Below, in pieces: positions 1 to 15,293 of a stretch of 20,000 nt of DNA (its first letter is position 1; every line of letters starts with the position of its first letter). The notes under the pieces were generated by a model. That model did not search any database. It was not told the origin of the DNA and was given only the letters and a program-made list of their open reading frames with translations. A program made the position numbers and the translations under genes. This DNA comes from Anaeromyces robustus (taxonomy: Eukaryota; Neocallimastigomycota; Neocallimastigomycetes; Neocallimastigales; Neocallimastigaceae), in assembly GCA_002104895.1 (NCBI GenBank), contig MCFG01000562.1, forward strand, positions 1 through 20,000, read 5' to 3'.

Positions 1-218
1 TTTGAAGTTTTACTATTTCATCAATATACTATCGTATATATCATTATGTAATTATTTATTTTTTATTATTTTTTTTATTATTTTTTTTTAGTATCATTTT
101 ATTTTTATTTATTTTTTTTTATTTTTTTTTAGTATCATTTTTTTTCATTATGTGTTTTTTTTATGATTCATGTATTTTAATATTTAAATTCAATAAAGTT
201 GACGTACAAATTGTGTGC

Positions 219-256
<38 letters not shown>

Positions 257-2177
257 ATGTAATATAGCATTTATTAAGTCTTGAATATATGATTAACCAA
301 AAAAAAAAAAAAAAAAAAAGAAGAAAAATTTTTATAATAAATTTATATTATTTATAATTCTATTTTTTTTTTTTTCTCTTTTATTATTATGTTTTTTAAA
401 TAATATTTTTTTAAATAAATAAATTTTTATTCTATGATTCTAAACTACAATAATAAGATTTTATATCAAAGATAGATAGCATTCTGAATAAAAAATTTTA
501 TTGGAAGCATATATAAATCAAGTTTTAAAAAATTTAAATTATTAAAGTATGAAATTAGTATATAATCAATATGCACTTTATAATATCATGATTTATTAAT
601 TCATAATAAATATTCAAAATTTCTAATGTTTTAAGAAATGAAATGAAGTAATGGATAGTTAAAAGTGTTAGATTAAATCATTACAAATTGTGTACTTTAA
701 AAAAAAAAAGATTAAATCACTACAAAAGAATATCAACTAAAAACGAATGTATGTATAAATTAGAAAACTAATTAATTATTTCTGATTAGAAAAATATAAA
801 AGAATTACAATATTTTTTAATGTTCATTAAAGTTAAAAAATTATATAATAAAATAAAAGTATTAATTAATTTTTATATTTTGAATTAATTAAAAAAAGAA
901 CTTTACTGGTTACTTTAAATTCTGTATTTTGGTTAAATAAACTAAAATAACTTTTTTTTTTTTTTTTTTTTTAATATCTAATAATTAATTAATTAATTAT
1001 TATTATAGATATTAGAATAAAAGATTTATTAGAAATGTAGAAATAAAATTTATTTTAAAATAATCATCGCATCATGTAATAATGTTTCTATTATTATTCT
1101 ATTATTGTTATTGTTGTTTTATTTAAATAATATATAGTATTAATAATAAATAATAAATAATAATTATAATAATTATAAAGATATTGCTATTTTTAATTAT
1201 GATTTATTAATTACATGAGAATTCATGTAATTTATTCATCATTTTAATTTACTTTTTATGTTAATAAATCTTTTTACTAAAATTATTAAAAAAGGAAAAA
1301 AAAAAATTATTTAATATGTACAATTCAAGCATAATTAAATTAATTTAATTAAAAAATTTATTGATTATTTATAAATAAAAAAAAAACAGAAAACTTATAA
1401 ATTTAAAAAAATTTTTTCTTTTATCAAATTTTAAAGTAATAAAATAAAAAAAAAAAATAAAAGTAAAAAGTATTTAAGAATTATGAAATAACTAAGTAAA
1501 AAAGTTAATAATAAAATGTTAATATTAATATAAAATTAAAATACTTTTAGCAATAATTTTAAATATTACTTTTATTATTTATTTAAAATTATAAAATAAC
1601 ATAAAAAAGACTTTGAAGAAGTTTTAAGAAATATTGTTTAAAATATTTCCTTTTTTATTTGTTATAAATAAATCCTTTAATTTTATATTAATAAACATAT
1701 AAAAAGCTAAAACTAAAAAAACAAAAAAAAAACTAAAAAAAACAAAAAAAACAAAAAAAAAAAAAAAACGAAAAAATAAAAATAAAAAGCAGATAAAAAA
1801 AAACTTATATATATAATATCTATTTTTCTTTTTTTTTTTTCTTTTTCAATTTTTATATAACTATATATTAATTGTGATAATACACTATATATAATTTATT
1901 TTATTAATATAGTAATGACATTTTAAAAAGAATAAAAAAAAATAATAATTATATATATAATATAATTAATATTTAGTACAAAAAATTATATATTAATTTT
2001 ATATAAAATAATAATAGTAAAAAAATTAAAAAATAATATAAGGGAAAAGAATTTTTTCTTCATTTTTTTCTTTTAAATCTTTTATTATTATTATTTTAAT
2101 TTTTATTTATATTAATATATATATAAATATAAGTTAATTTTTGTAGTATAAAAATATTTTGTATATATTAAATAAAA
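1..2177. other. AT-rich intergenic region and upstream region of the F-box/LRR gene
   Basis: No open frame with coding character is visible on either strand. The stretch is made of A/T runs: an A-tract at 222-254, another at 299-319, a T-tract near 951-972, and A-rich runs with scattered C (AAAAC-type) near 1710-1790. A 17-base direct repeat with one mismatch starts at 671 and 710. The last few hundred bases before the ATG at 2178 are pure A/T with T-rich tracts, as expected of a promoter and 5' leader in this type of genome, but no defined promoter element can be named. The tail of an upstream gene could lie at the extreme left edge; nothing in the sequence proves it. Confidence 0.6.
222..254. 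repeat. 33-base poly(A) tract
   Basis: An uninterrupted A run. Together with the 21-base A run at 299-319 it is ordinary low-complexity DNA for this genome. No target-site duplication or adjoining element was recognised that would make it the tail of a retroposed copy. Confidence 0.9.
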
Positions 2178-7797
<5,620 letters not shown>

Positions 7798-8830
7798 ATA
7801 AAAATAATAATCAAGAAAAAAAAATAAAAAAAATAAAAAATAAAAAAATAAAAAAAAAAAATAAAATAAAAAATAACAATACTATTATATTATTAAAAAT
7901 ATATCAAAATAAAAAATATAATAAATTTATTAAAATGTAATAAAAATGTAATAATAATAAAATATAAAAATAATGAATAAATAAAAGTATATTAATAGTA
8001 AACATATATATAAGCTTATTAAAACAAAAATAAAAATAAATTATCGAAAAAAAAAAAAACAAGTAAATATGCTAAATGAAGTAGAATATATATATATATA
8101 TAAGCAAAAACTTGTAATTATTTATAATCTCTAAATATATTAATAATATAATTTAATATTTTTTTTTAGTTGCAATTAATTAATTAATTAGTTTATAATT
8201 AGGTCTTATTTTCAAAATAAGAGGAAAAAAAATTAATATTATTTATTTAATATATTTTTAAAAAGAATAATAATTATTAGTAATTAAGATTTCATTTTCA
8301 TTACTATGAATATTTAAGAATATATATTATATATATTTTTTTAAAATAGTGCCATAACAATAATAAGATAAATGTTAAAATAAAAAAATTAATAAATAAA
8401 TAAATTAAAAATATTTAAACACATTGTGTAAAAATTTATTAGAAATTATTGGTAATGTAGAATATGAAATATTTAATAATTATTAAAGTTTATTATTAAT
8501 ATTAATCATATAACAAAAAAGATTATTTAAATGAAAAAGTATATATTTTTTTATATTATTAAATTAAATTGTTATAATAATAAAAATTTGCCATAATTTA
8601 TAATTAAAAATTATATATTAAAATAATAAAAATTGATTTAATTTTAATATAAATTAAAGTTTAATAATAATACTTTAAAAAGGAAAAATTTTTTTAAAAA
8701 AATTTTATAAATTTAATTCATAATAATAATAATAGTATTAAAGATAGTTAAATGAAAATAACATATTTTAAATATATACATAATTTAATCAAGGAAATAG
8801 ATTAAATTGAATATAATAATAATAAAATTA

Positions 8831-8900
8831 ATAATAAATAAATAAATAATAAATAAATAAATAAATAATAAATAAATAAATAAATAAATAATAAATAAAT
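8831..8900. repeat. Imperfect AAATA/AAAT microsatellite
   Basis: Runs of AAAT interrupted by AAATAAT steps in intergenic DNA. This is simple slippage-type sequence with no sign of function. Confidence 0.85.
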
Positions 8901-9423
8901 ATATAAAAATAAATAAAAATATTTTTTATTTAAGATCCACTTTAGCAAATAATTATATTGATTTTATAAAATGATTATTAATTTGAGGAATTTTAATGAC
9001 CAGTTTAATTATAAATAAATTACCTGATTGATTGGTGGTATAATACTAAATAAATAAATAAATAAATAATTAATTAATTAAATAATTAATTAATTATTTA
9101 CTTCCTTAGAGGAGTTCTACTCTTATTTAATGAGTCAGGAAAACAGAACAGCAAGAGAAACAAAAAAAAGAATAAATAAAACTTTTAATTTTATTTTTGT
9201 TTATTTTCTTATAATTATTATTTTGTTTATTTGTTTATTCTTATAAAAATTTTTAATTAACCCATAATATTTTTTTTGTTTATAAATTAAAATTTAATTA
9301 ATTTTTACATTTTTTTTAAAAAAATTTTAAAAAAAAGAATAATTAAAATCAAAAAAATTAATAAATAAAATTACGAATGAGGTGATTATCATTTTATTAT
9401 TAATTATAATTTTTTATTAAAAA

Positions 9424-9451
9424 GGAAATGATTATCCGGAAATAATAATCC
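9424..9451. repeat. Tandem pair of 14-base units beginning GGAAAT and ending ATCC
   Basis: Two adjacent 14-mers (9424-9437 and 9438-9451) differ at two positions. They carry an unusual number of G/C bases for this intergenic DNA. A related TGATTATC core also occurs at 9383-9390. A protein-binding site is conceivable but unproven. Confidence 0.5.
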
Positions 9452-10090
9452 TTCATATTTTTCCAAAACTTTAAATATATAAAATTATAAATCTTTGTTT
9501 TTTAATTATGACATTTTTGTCATTGGATTAATTTAATTTGGTAATACAAAAAAAAAAAAAAAAAAATAAAAAAGAGAATAATATTAATTTATCAAATATT
9601 ATTTTATACATTAAAAAAAAAGCATAAAAGAAAATAAATAAATATATATATATATATATAAATAGATAAAACTAAATAAATATATAGATACCTTAAAATT
9701 ATTTTAGATATACTTGTAATTTAAAATAAAAAGCTTAATAATACAATAATTTAAATTAATCATATATTAATATTAATATTAATTATAGTTTATTATATTT
9801 TGATTAATATATTATATTATTATTTTATATATGATTTTCAATTTAATTAAATAGTTACACAAGTATAATAAAAGGTAAGATAAGTTTTGAATATTCTTTA
9901 AAACTATATTTTTATATTATTGAAGTTGATGATATAAAATTTATTACTAATTAAAGGTTATTTAATTTATTTATTATTAATTTTTTATAATTTAATTATT
10001 CATTAATATTTATTATTAATTTATACATTGAAAATGTTAATATTTATAAAATAATACAGATGTAATCATATAATAACCTTTTTTTAAGTT

Positions 10091-10152
10091 AAAATAATTG
10101 CTATCTTTTTTTTTTACAAGTACTTGTAAAAAAAAAAGATAGCAATTATTTT
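10091..10152. repeat. Perfect 62-bp palindrome with no loop
   Basis: The arms pair completely around a centre between 10121 and 10122 (ACAAGT / ACTTGT). They run outward through T10/A10 tracts and then GCTATC / GATAGC. All 31 base pairs match. Beyond the perfect part, a GATGTAA block at 10059-10065 has a TTACATC partner at 10169-10175, so an imperfect inverted repeat may span about 10059-10175. It lies about 700 bases upstream of the GH43 start codon. It could be a foldback or MITE-type element, a replication-slippage product or a regulatory structure. Confidence 0.95.
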
Positions 10153-10866
10153 TTTTTATTTAAATTAGTTACATCATTTTTATTTCATAGTAAAGTTGGT
10201 CATAATTCTTTAAAAAAGATTATTCTTGGTTTTATTAATACATATATAGTAATTTAAGGGGCTATTTGTTTATATTAAGTGTAACCATAAATTATATATA
10301 ATTATATAATTGGATTCTCCCTTAGTGGAGATAATTATAGAGAGTACATTACATTGTAACTATATAGAATAAATTAAAAATTATGACATCTATTTACTAT
10401 TCGAATTAATAATATATATTTATTTCATATCAATTATAATAAATTTTAATATATGTTAATAAATATCCATCAATTTAATCATAATATATTAAACATCTTA
10501 TATAATTATTACATGATATTTATATATAAACGACTTTTTTTATTTTATTTTTTTTATTCTTTTTTTTTTTATTCTTTAATCTTTCATTATTATATATTTT
10601 GTATATAATTTTAATTCTTAAAAATTGAAGAAATAAAATATTAAATACAAAATAATAATATACTAATTTTTTTAAATTCTTTATCTTTTAGTTATTATTT
10701 ATTGTTCATAATTTTATGAAATAATTAGTAATTAAAATAATAAAGTTTTTAGAAGAAAAATTATAATAAAAGATTAATAATTATATATATAATATATAAT
10801 TTATTGTTAATAAATAAAATAAATAAATAAATAAATAATAAATATTTAAAAATTGTATAATAAAGT

Positions 10867-12501
10867 ATGAATTGTAAGCAATTACTTCTTGTATTCTTAT
10901 TTTTCTTAATTAACGTTGCAATTGCAGCTCCAAAGAAAAAAATAATCACAAAATGTGTTGTTAAGAAGCCATCTTCTTCTGTTACATACCCAGTTAATGG
11001 TAATGGTACTAGTACTGATTCTGGTAATGGTGCTGGTGCCGAAAAGACAAAGGAATATATTAAGGGTGCTAATCCATATATGCCATTCTGGGAACATGTT
11101 CCAGATGGTGAACCACGTGTATTTGAATATGAAGGTAAAAAACGTGTTTTCATTTACGGTTCTCATGATACTGCCATTACTGAATATTGTGGTACTGATC
11201 AAGTTGTATGGAGTGCCCCAGTTGAAGATTTAACTGATTGGACTTATCATGGTGTTTGTTACGAATCTACTGATGGATCATTATTATATGCTCCAGATGT
11301 TGTTCAAAAGGGTGATACCTTCTATTTATATGCTGCTGAACAAAATGGATCAGCTATTTATGTTGCTACTAGTAAGAGTCCAACTGGTCCTTTCACTGAC
11401 CCTGTAAAGACTGAAATTGGTTTTGATCCAGGAGTTTTAGTTGATGATGATGGTCGTGTTTACGTTTACTGGGGTTTCTCAAAACAATACTGTGCTGAAT
11501 TAGAAGATGATATGGTAACTATTAAAAATGGTACAATCAAAGAAAATGTTATTAAACACAGTGTTACTCAATGGTCTCCAGATGATGGTCAAGAAGATCC
11601 AGAAGATGCTTTCTTCGAAGCTTCTTCTCCACGTAAGGTTTTCGGAAAATACGTTTACATCTACTCAAAGAGATATTACACTCCACAACCACAATATGGT
11701 GTTTATGAAGATTGTAACGGTTTCCTTTCTTATAAATACAGTGACGAACCACTCGGTAACTTTAAGATGGGTGGAGATTTCAGTTTCAATGCTGGTGAAC
11801 TTCTTCAAAATGATGATGGAACTAAGACTATGACTTACCGTTGGGGTAATAACCATGGTAGTATTGTTGAAATTGAAGGTCAATGGTATGTATTCTATCA
11901 CCGTCAAACTGGTGTTAACGAATATGCTAGACAAGCTATGCTTGAACCAATTGATGTTGCCCAAGATAAGGACGGACGTATCTTTATTGGTAAGATTACT
12001 TATGATGAAAATGGTGAACCAATTTCTAGTGAACCAGTTGAAATGACTTCTCAAGGTGCTCATGTTAATGGTCTTGATTCCAGAAAACTTATTTCTGCTG
12101 GTTATGCTTGCCATCTTTTCGGTGGAAAGAAGGGTGGTGCTAATGGTGGAGAAGGTGGTGCTTACATTAAACCAGTTTACGAAAAGGTTGACACCATTTC
12201 TGCTCCAATTGTTGACATTACTAGTAAAATTACTGCTGGTTTCAGATACATTCAATTTGGAGAAAAAAGTCCATCTACTGTTACTGCTGAAATTACTGCC
12301 CTTGAAGACCTTACTGTTAATGTTCGTGTTGATGATTACCAAGGAGAAATCATTGCCACTTTTGATATGAAGAAGGGTGATACAAAGGCACAAGCTCCAG
12401 TTACCAAGGAAGTTACTGGTAAGAAGGCTGTTTACTTCGAATTCCTTTCTGAATCTAATGAAAACATTGCTGAATTTAATTTATTCACTTTTGATGACTA
12501 A
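10867..12501 (+). CDS. Secreted glycoside hydrolase family 43 enzyme with probable CBM6-like C-terminal domain (544 aa)
   Basis: GH43 enzymes cleave beta-xylosides, alpha-L-arabinofuranosides or arabinans of plant cell walls. The start is followed by a signal peptide (residues 1-20, cleavage near AIA/AP) and a Gly/Ser/Asn/Thr linker to about residue 65. The five-bladed propeller begins at ANPYMPFWEHVPDGEP. Likely catalytic residues are Asp80 (base, in PDGEP), Asp144 (pKa modulator, in YAPDV) and Glu251 (acid, in FFEASS); His330 (NNHGS) fits the central metal-site position. From about residue 415 a beta-rich domain ends in AVYFEFLSESNENIAEFNLF, resembling CBM6. No dockerin is present, so the enzyme is probably secreted free rather than bound to a fungal cellulosome. 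The gene has no intron and uses far more C/G-ending codons than its neighbours. This fits high expression and the well-known acquisition of such genes from rumen bacteria, though the donor is not visible here. Subfamily and exact substrate cannot be fixed by eye. Confidence 0.95.
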   Translation: MNCKQLLLVFLFFLINVAIAAPKKKIITKCVVKKPSSSVTYPVNGNGTSTDSGNGAGAEKTKEYIKGANPYMPFWEHVPDGEPRVFEYEGKKRVFIYGSHDTAITEYCGTDQVVWSAPVEDLTDWTYHGVCYESTDGSLLYAPDVVQKGDTFYLYAAEQNGSAIYVATSKSPTGPFTDPVKTEIGFDPGVLVDDDGRVYVYWGFSKQYCAELEDDMVTIKNGTIKENVIKHSVTQWSPDDGQEDPEDAFFEASSPRKVFGKYVYIYSKRYYTPQPQYGVYEDCNGFLSYKYSDEPLGNFKMGGDFSFNAGELLQNDDGTKTMTYRWGNNHGSIVEIEGQWYVFYHRQTGVNEYARQAMLEPIDVAQDKDGRIFIGKITYDENGEPISSEPVEMTSQGAHVNGLDSRKLISAGYACHLFGGKKGGANGGEGGAYIKPVYEKVDTISAPIVDITSKITAGFRYIQFGEKSPSTVTAEITALEDLTVNVRVDDYQGEIIATFDMKKGDTKAQAPVTKEVTGKKAVYFEFLSESNENIAEFNLFTFDD

Positions 12502-13578
12502 ATAAATTAAAAAGGAATTTTTTTCTTTCATTAATCTAAATTTGTTAATAAATAACAAATTGATAAATTAAATTATTTAATAATAATAATTTAATTAAAG
12601 AAATAAATATATTTAGAAATAATAAAATTTAGAAATAAATAACTAAATAAAAAAAATAATTATAATTAAAATAACTTGATAATAATATAATAAAATTTAG
12701 AAATGTGAATAATATAAATAATTAAAAAAAAAAAAAAATAACAATAAGAAAATAAAAAAAAAAATAAATAAATAAATAAAAAAAAAATACATAAAATAAA
12801 TATTTCATAATTAATTTTATTTTTTGTGTTAACAATATGATTTTTTTTTTCATTATTTTTAGATATATATATATATTATAAAATAAAAAAAGTTGTTCTA
12901 ATAATTTATTATTATTAATGTGATTCTTAAGACTTGGATAGTAAAAAGACTAAAAAATAATAATTACATAATAATATCTTTAAATGTTAAAAAAATAAAA
13001 ATACAATATAATTTACTATTTAATGTAATATTTTTTTTTTATATGAACTGATACTTTTTTTTTTCTTTTTTCTTTTAATGTAGTATTTTAGAAACCATAC
13101 CAAATAAGGGATACCTTATCTGGTATGATTTTAATTTTTTATCATTATTAAAATTTTAACATTTTAATACATATAAAAAAAGTCTAATAAAAAAAAAATA
13201 AGTCCAGATAATATATTATTTAATGATTTATAATATGATAATATATACTAGTATATTTTATTTATACTGATTTATTTTAAAAAAAATAAATGAATAAAGT
13301 AGAATTATTACTATTATTTTTTTTTATGTTAACAAAAACAATGTTTTCAAATTTTATGATACATATTATTTATGAATTTTAGTATTAAAAACATAATAAC
13401 AATAAGATGATCAATAATATAATAAAAATTAATATAACAAAAAAAATATTTTAAAATATTTTAAAAAAATTTTATTGGGTATTCATTATATTAAAATGAT
13501 TAATATAATTAATAAAGTTATTAAATATTAAGAATTATATTATACATTAGTTTTCTTTCTTTAATATATAATAATAAA
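12502..13578. other. Intergenic region between the GH43 and RNase H2C genes
   Basis: A/T-rich, with A runs and AAAT/AAT simple repeats just after the GH43 stop, where a 3' untranslated region and polyadenylation are expected. No coding frame is supported. The only structured feature is the near-palindrome at 13096-13127. The A/T-rich stretch just before 13579 is presumably the RNase H2C promoter and leader. Confidence 0.65.
13096..13127. repeat. 32-bp near-palindrome (CATACC ... GGTATG)
   Basis: Fourteen of the sixteen symmetric base pairs match; the mismatches are at the 13103/13120 pair and next to the centre. The arms contain CATACCA and AATAAGG with their complements, giving more G/C than the surroundings. 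It lies between two genes read in the same direction, about 600 bases after the GH43 stop and about 450 before the RNase H2C start. It may be a binding site for a dimeric protein, an RNA hairpin or a small element remnant. Confidence 0.9.
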
Positions 13579-14423
13579 ATGGAATGTATAATAGATTGTA
13601 AATCTTTGGATGATTGTAAAAAAATAGATTCAAAGAAAATACATTTACTTCCATGTAATATTGAATATTCTGGACCAGCTGAAGTTGACTCCTATTTTAT
13701 TATAAAAGATTCAAAGGAAAAAGAAAAAGATCAACAAGTTTATATTTCAGCATTCAGAGGAAGAGGTTTAAAAGGAATAGAAAGTGAAAAAACTAATAAT
13801 TATACTGGTACTAATAAATGAACTTTTCTTTTTAAATTTATAATTAATATAGGTGTTTTTAAGATTATATTTATATCTATATATTTTAAATATCTAGTAA
13901 AAAAAGAAAAAATACGTAATTTAAAAAATACATAATTTAAAAAATACATATTTTAAATTACGTATTTTTTCTTTTTAAAAATTTAATTTATAATTTAAAT
14001 ATAGAATTTATATTTATTTTTTTATTTTAAATAAATAAGTATATACTGTATTATATAATACAATATATACTTCAATTTTTATAATATAATACTTTTATAA
14101 AAAAATTGTTATTCATTTTATTTTAAATTCGTTAATTATTAGATTATATATAAAATTTATTTTCTTATTTCTTAAAAAAATTCATTTTATTATCATTTTA
14201 TATTCAAATATATTATTATAAAGGATATATTTTAAAAAAATATAATGTAAAAGATTGTTATGATGAAGAATATGATGATTCTGTAAAAAATGTATTAAAA
14301 GCTGAGAAGAAATTTGATAGTTTTATGATTTGGAATCATGATTACACTCCAACAATAAATAATAATTCATGCCTACAATCTTTAGCTTGGCTTGAAGTTG
14401 CTTCTGAAGTAGATACTATATAA
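13579..14423 (+). CDS. RNASEH2C: RNase H2 subunit C homologue, 2 exons, 142 aa
   Basis: Exons 13579-13807 and 14224-14423. Subunit C is a non-catalytic partner that, with subunit B, supports the catalytic subunit A in removing ribonucleotides and RNA:DNA hybrids from nuclear DNA. The family pattern is clear. HLLPCNIEYSGPAEVDSYF (residues 22-40) matches the metazoan HLLPC..GP.P...FF block. FRGRGLKG (59-66) matches FRGRxLxG. GYIL (77-80), FDSFMIWNHDYTP (107-119) and LAWLEVASEV (130-139) follow in the expected order. Length is normal for the family. The first exon alone reads to a stop at 13821, so it could be mistaken for an 80-residue protein. The splice from GTACTA (13808) to the AAG ending at 14223 restores the conserved GY. 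Intron 13808-14223 carries two hairpin elements. The yeast counterpart would be RNH203. An extra 3' exon cannot be excluded. Confidence 0.88.
13901..13976. repeat. Exact 26-bp inverted repeat with 24-base loop
   Basis: The arms at 13901-13926 and 13951-13976 are perfect reverse complements. The left arm and loop also contain two tandem 16-base units (13907-13922, 13923-13938) differing by one base, and a third partial unit from 13939. The right arm reads back the first unit. In RNA it would form a stable A:U-rich hairpin inside the RNase H2C intron. Confidence 0.95.
14037..14072. repeat. 36-bp near-palindrome, one mismatch, no loop
   Basis: The symmetry centre lies between 14054 and 14055. 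All pairs match except 14046/14063. Being A/T-only apart from a few bases, it is less striking than the neighbouring 26-bp arms, but the two sit 60 bases apart in the same intron. Confidence 0.85.
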
Positions 14424-15293
14424 TTTTTTTTTATTTTATTTACTAATTTAAATAATTATTTACATATTAATTTAATTTCATTTTCTTTTATATATTTTTT
14501 AATTTTATAGATTAATAAATTCTAATAAAAAAAGGAAAATTTTATATTCATTCTTATAATTTTTCATATCATATTTTATCTTTATAATTTTTATTCTACT
14601 TTTTTTATAAAATTAAAAAGAAAGAAAAAGTAGGATTTAGTATTTAATTATTTATATTAAAATATTTAATATGAATTATTAAAATATTATAATATGAATA
14701 ATTAAAATATTATAATATATTTAAATAATTTAAAAATATATAAAATTTAAATAAATAAAATTAAAATAAAATATAAAATTTTAAAATAAAAATATTAAAA
14801 TTTGATAATTAATAAAGTTTGGAAATTTTTTTTTAATATTATAATTATTTATTATTTATTTTTTTTAATTTGATGAGTTAGTTTTTTTTTTTTTTTTTAT
14901 TTTTTTATTTTTTATATATAAAATAAAAATTTTGAAGTTAAAATTATTCTATATATTATTAATATATCTATAAAATAAAACAATATAATTATAAAATAAT
15001 TATTATAAAAAACAAAGAAAAAAGAATAATATTTTTTTAAATAAATATCAAATTATTATAACATTTTATACATAATCTTACATATTTTATTTATAATAAA
15101 ACATTTAATTAATTTTCATTGTAGAATAGAAAGATATATAAAAATAAAAGAAATAATTGTTATTATATAATATTTTTAGAATGAAAATGCTTTTTTATAT
15201 ACGGCGCATAATAATATAAAAAAAGAATAATTTAATAAAAATAAAAATATATATATTTATATATATAAATTCTTTTTATAATTAACTATCATT
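14424..15293. other. Intergenic region and upstream region of the RalGAP gene
   Basis: A/T-rich throughout with no coding frame. A T-tract lies at about 14881-14899. A weak hairpin pairs CTACTTTTT near 14596 with AAAAAGTAG near 14625. The only G/C-dense spot is ACGGCGCA at 15201-15208, 86 to 93 bases before the RalGAP start codon. Confidence 0.6.
15201..15208. promoter_or_regulatory. Isolated GC-rich octamer ACGGCGCA upstream of the RalGAP start
   Basis: An eight-base block with six G/C bases in DNA that is otherwise nearly pure A/T, 86-93 bases before the ATG. The GGCGC core resembles E2F/MBF-class sites. This is a guess from composition and position, not a proven site. Confidence 0.25.

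Larger units (their letters stand above)
7798..10866. other. 3-kb intergenic region between the F-box/LRR gene and the GH43 gene
   Basis: No coding frame of substance was found on either strand. It contains A/T microsatellites (AAAT-type at 8831-8900 and at 9048-9068, AT runs at 8087-8103 and about 9642-9660). It also holds a perfect palindrome (10091-10152) and two short stretches of higher G/C content at about 9098-9165 and 10255-10370. These two share the 11-mer CCTTAG(A/T)GGAG at 9104-9114 and 10320-10330. The final few hundred bases must hold the GH43 promoter; they are T-rich then A-rich, with no motif I can name. Confidence 0.65.
13808..14223 (+). other. Intron of the RNase H2C gene, containing two inverted repeats
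   Basis: The donor GTACTA and AAG acceptor join phase-1 ends to form the Gly77 codon. The intron is 416 bases, longer than any in the RalGAP gene. It contains an exact 26-bp inverted repeat (13901-13976) and a 36-bp near-palindrome (14037-14072). No TAG acceptor in the right phase lies near 14223. Confidence 0.8.

Noticed and set aside
9098-9165. tRNA, snoRNA or hammerhead-type RNA in the G/C island
   Set aside because: No cloverleaf, no paired C/D or H/ACA boxes and no ribozyme core could be found by eye.
11665-12393. A 242-residue reverse-strand open frame opposite the GH43 gene
   Set aside because: It lies wholly within the GH43 coding region, shows no domain, and results from the codon bias of the real gene. 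Shorter frames on both strands there are likewise shadows.
10867-12501. A fungal dockerin (cellulosome) module on the GH43 enzyme
   Set aside because: No Cys-rich 40-residue dockerin repeat is present at either end; the protein ends shortly after the beta-rich C-terminal domain.
13579-13821. A free-standing 80-residue protein
   Set aside because: Its conserved C-terminal half is found after an intron at 14224-14423; the stop at 13821 is intronic.
13907-13955. Three near-identical short units resembling a CRISPR or satellite array
   Set aside because: The units are only about 16 bases, directly adjacent without spacers, part of a hairpin, and in a eukaryotic intron.
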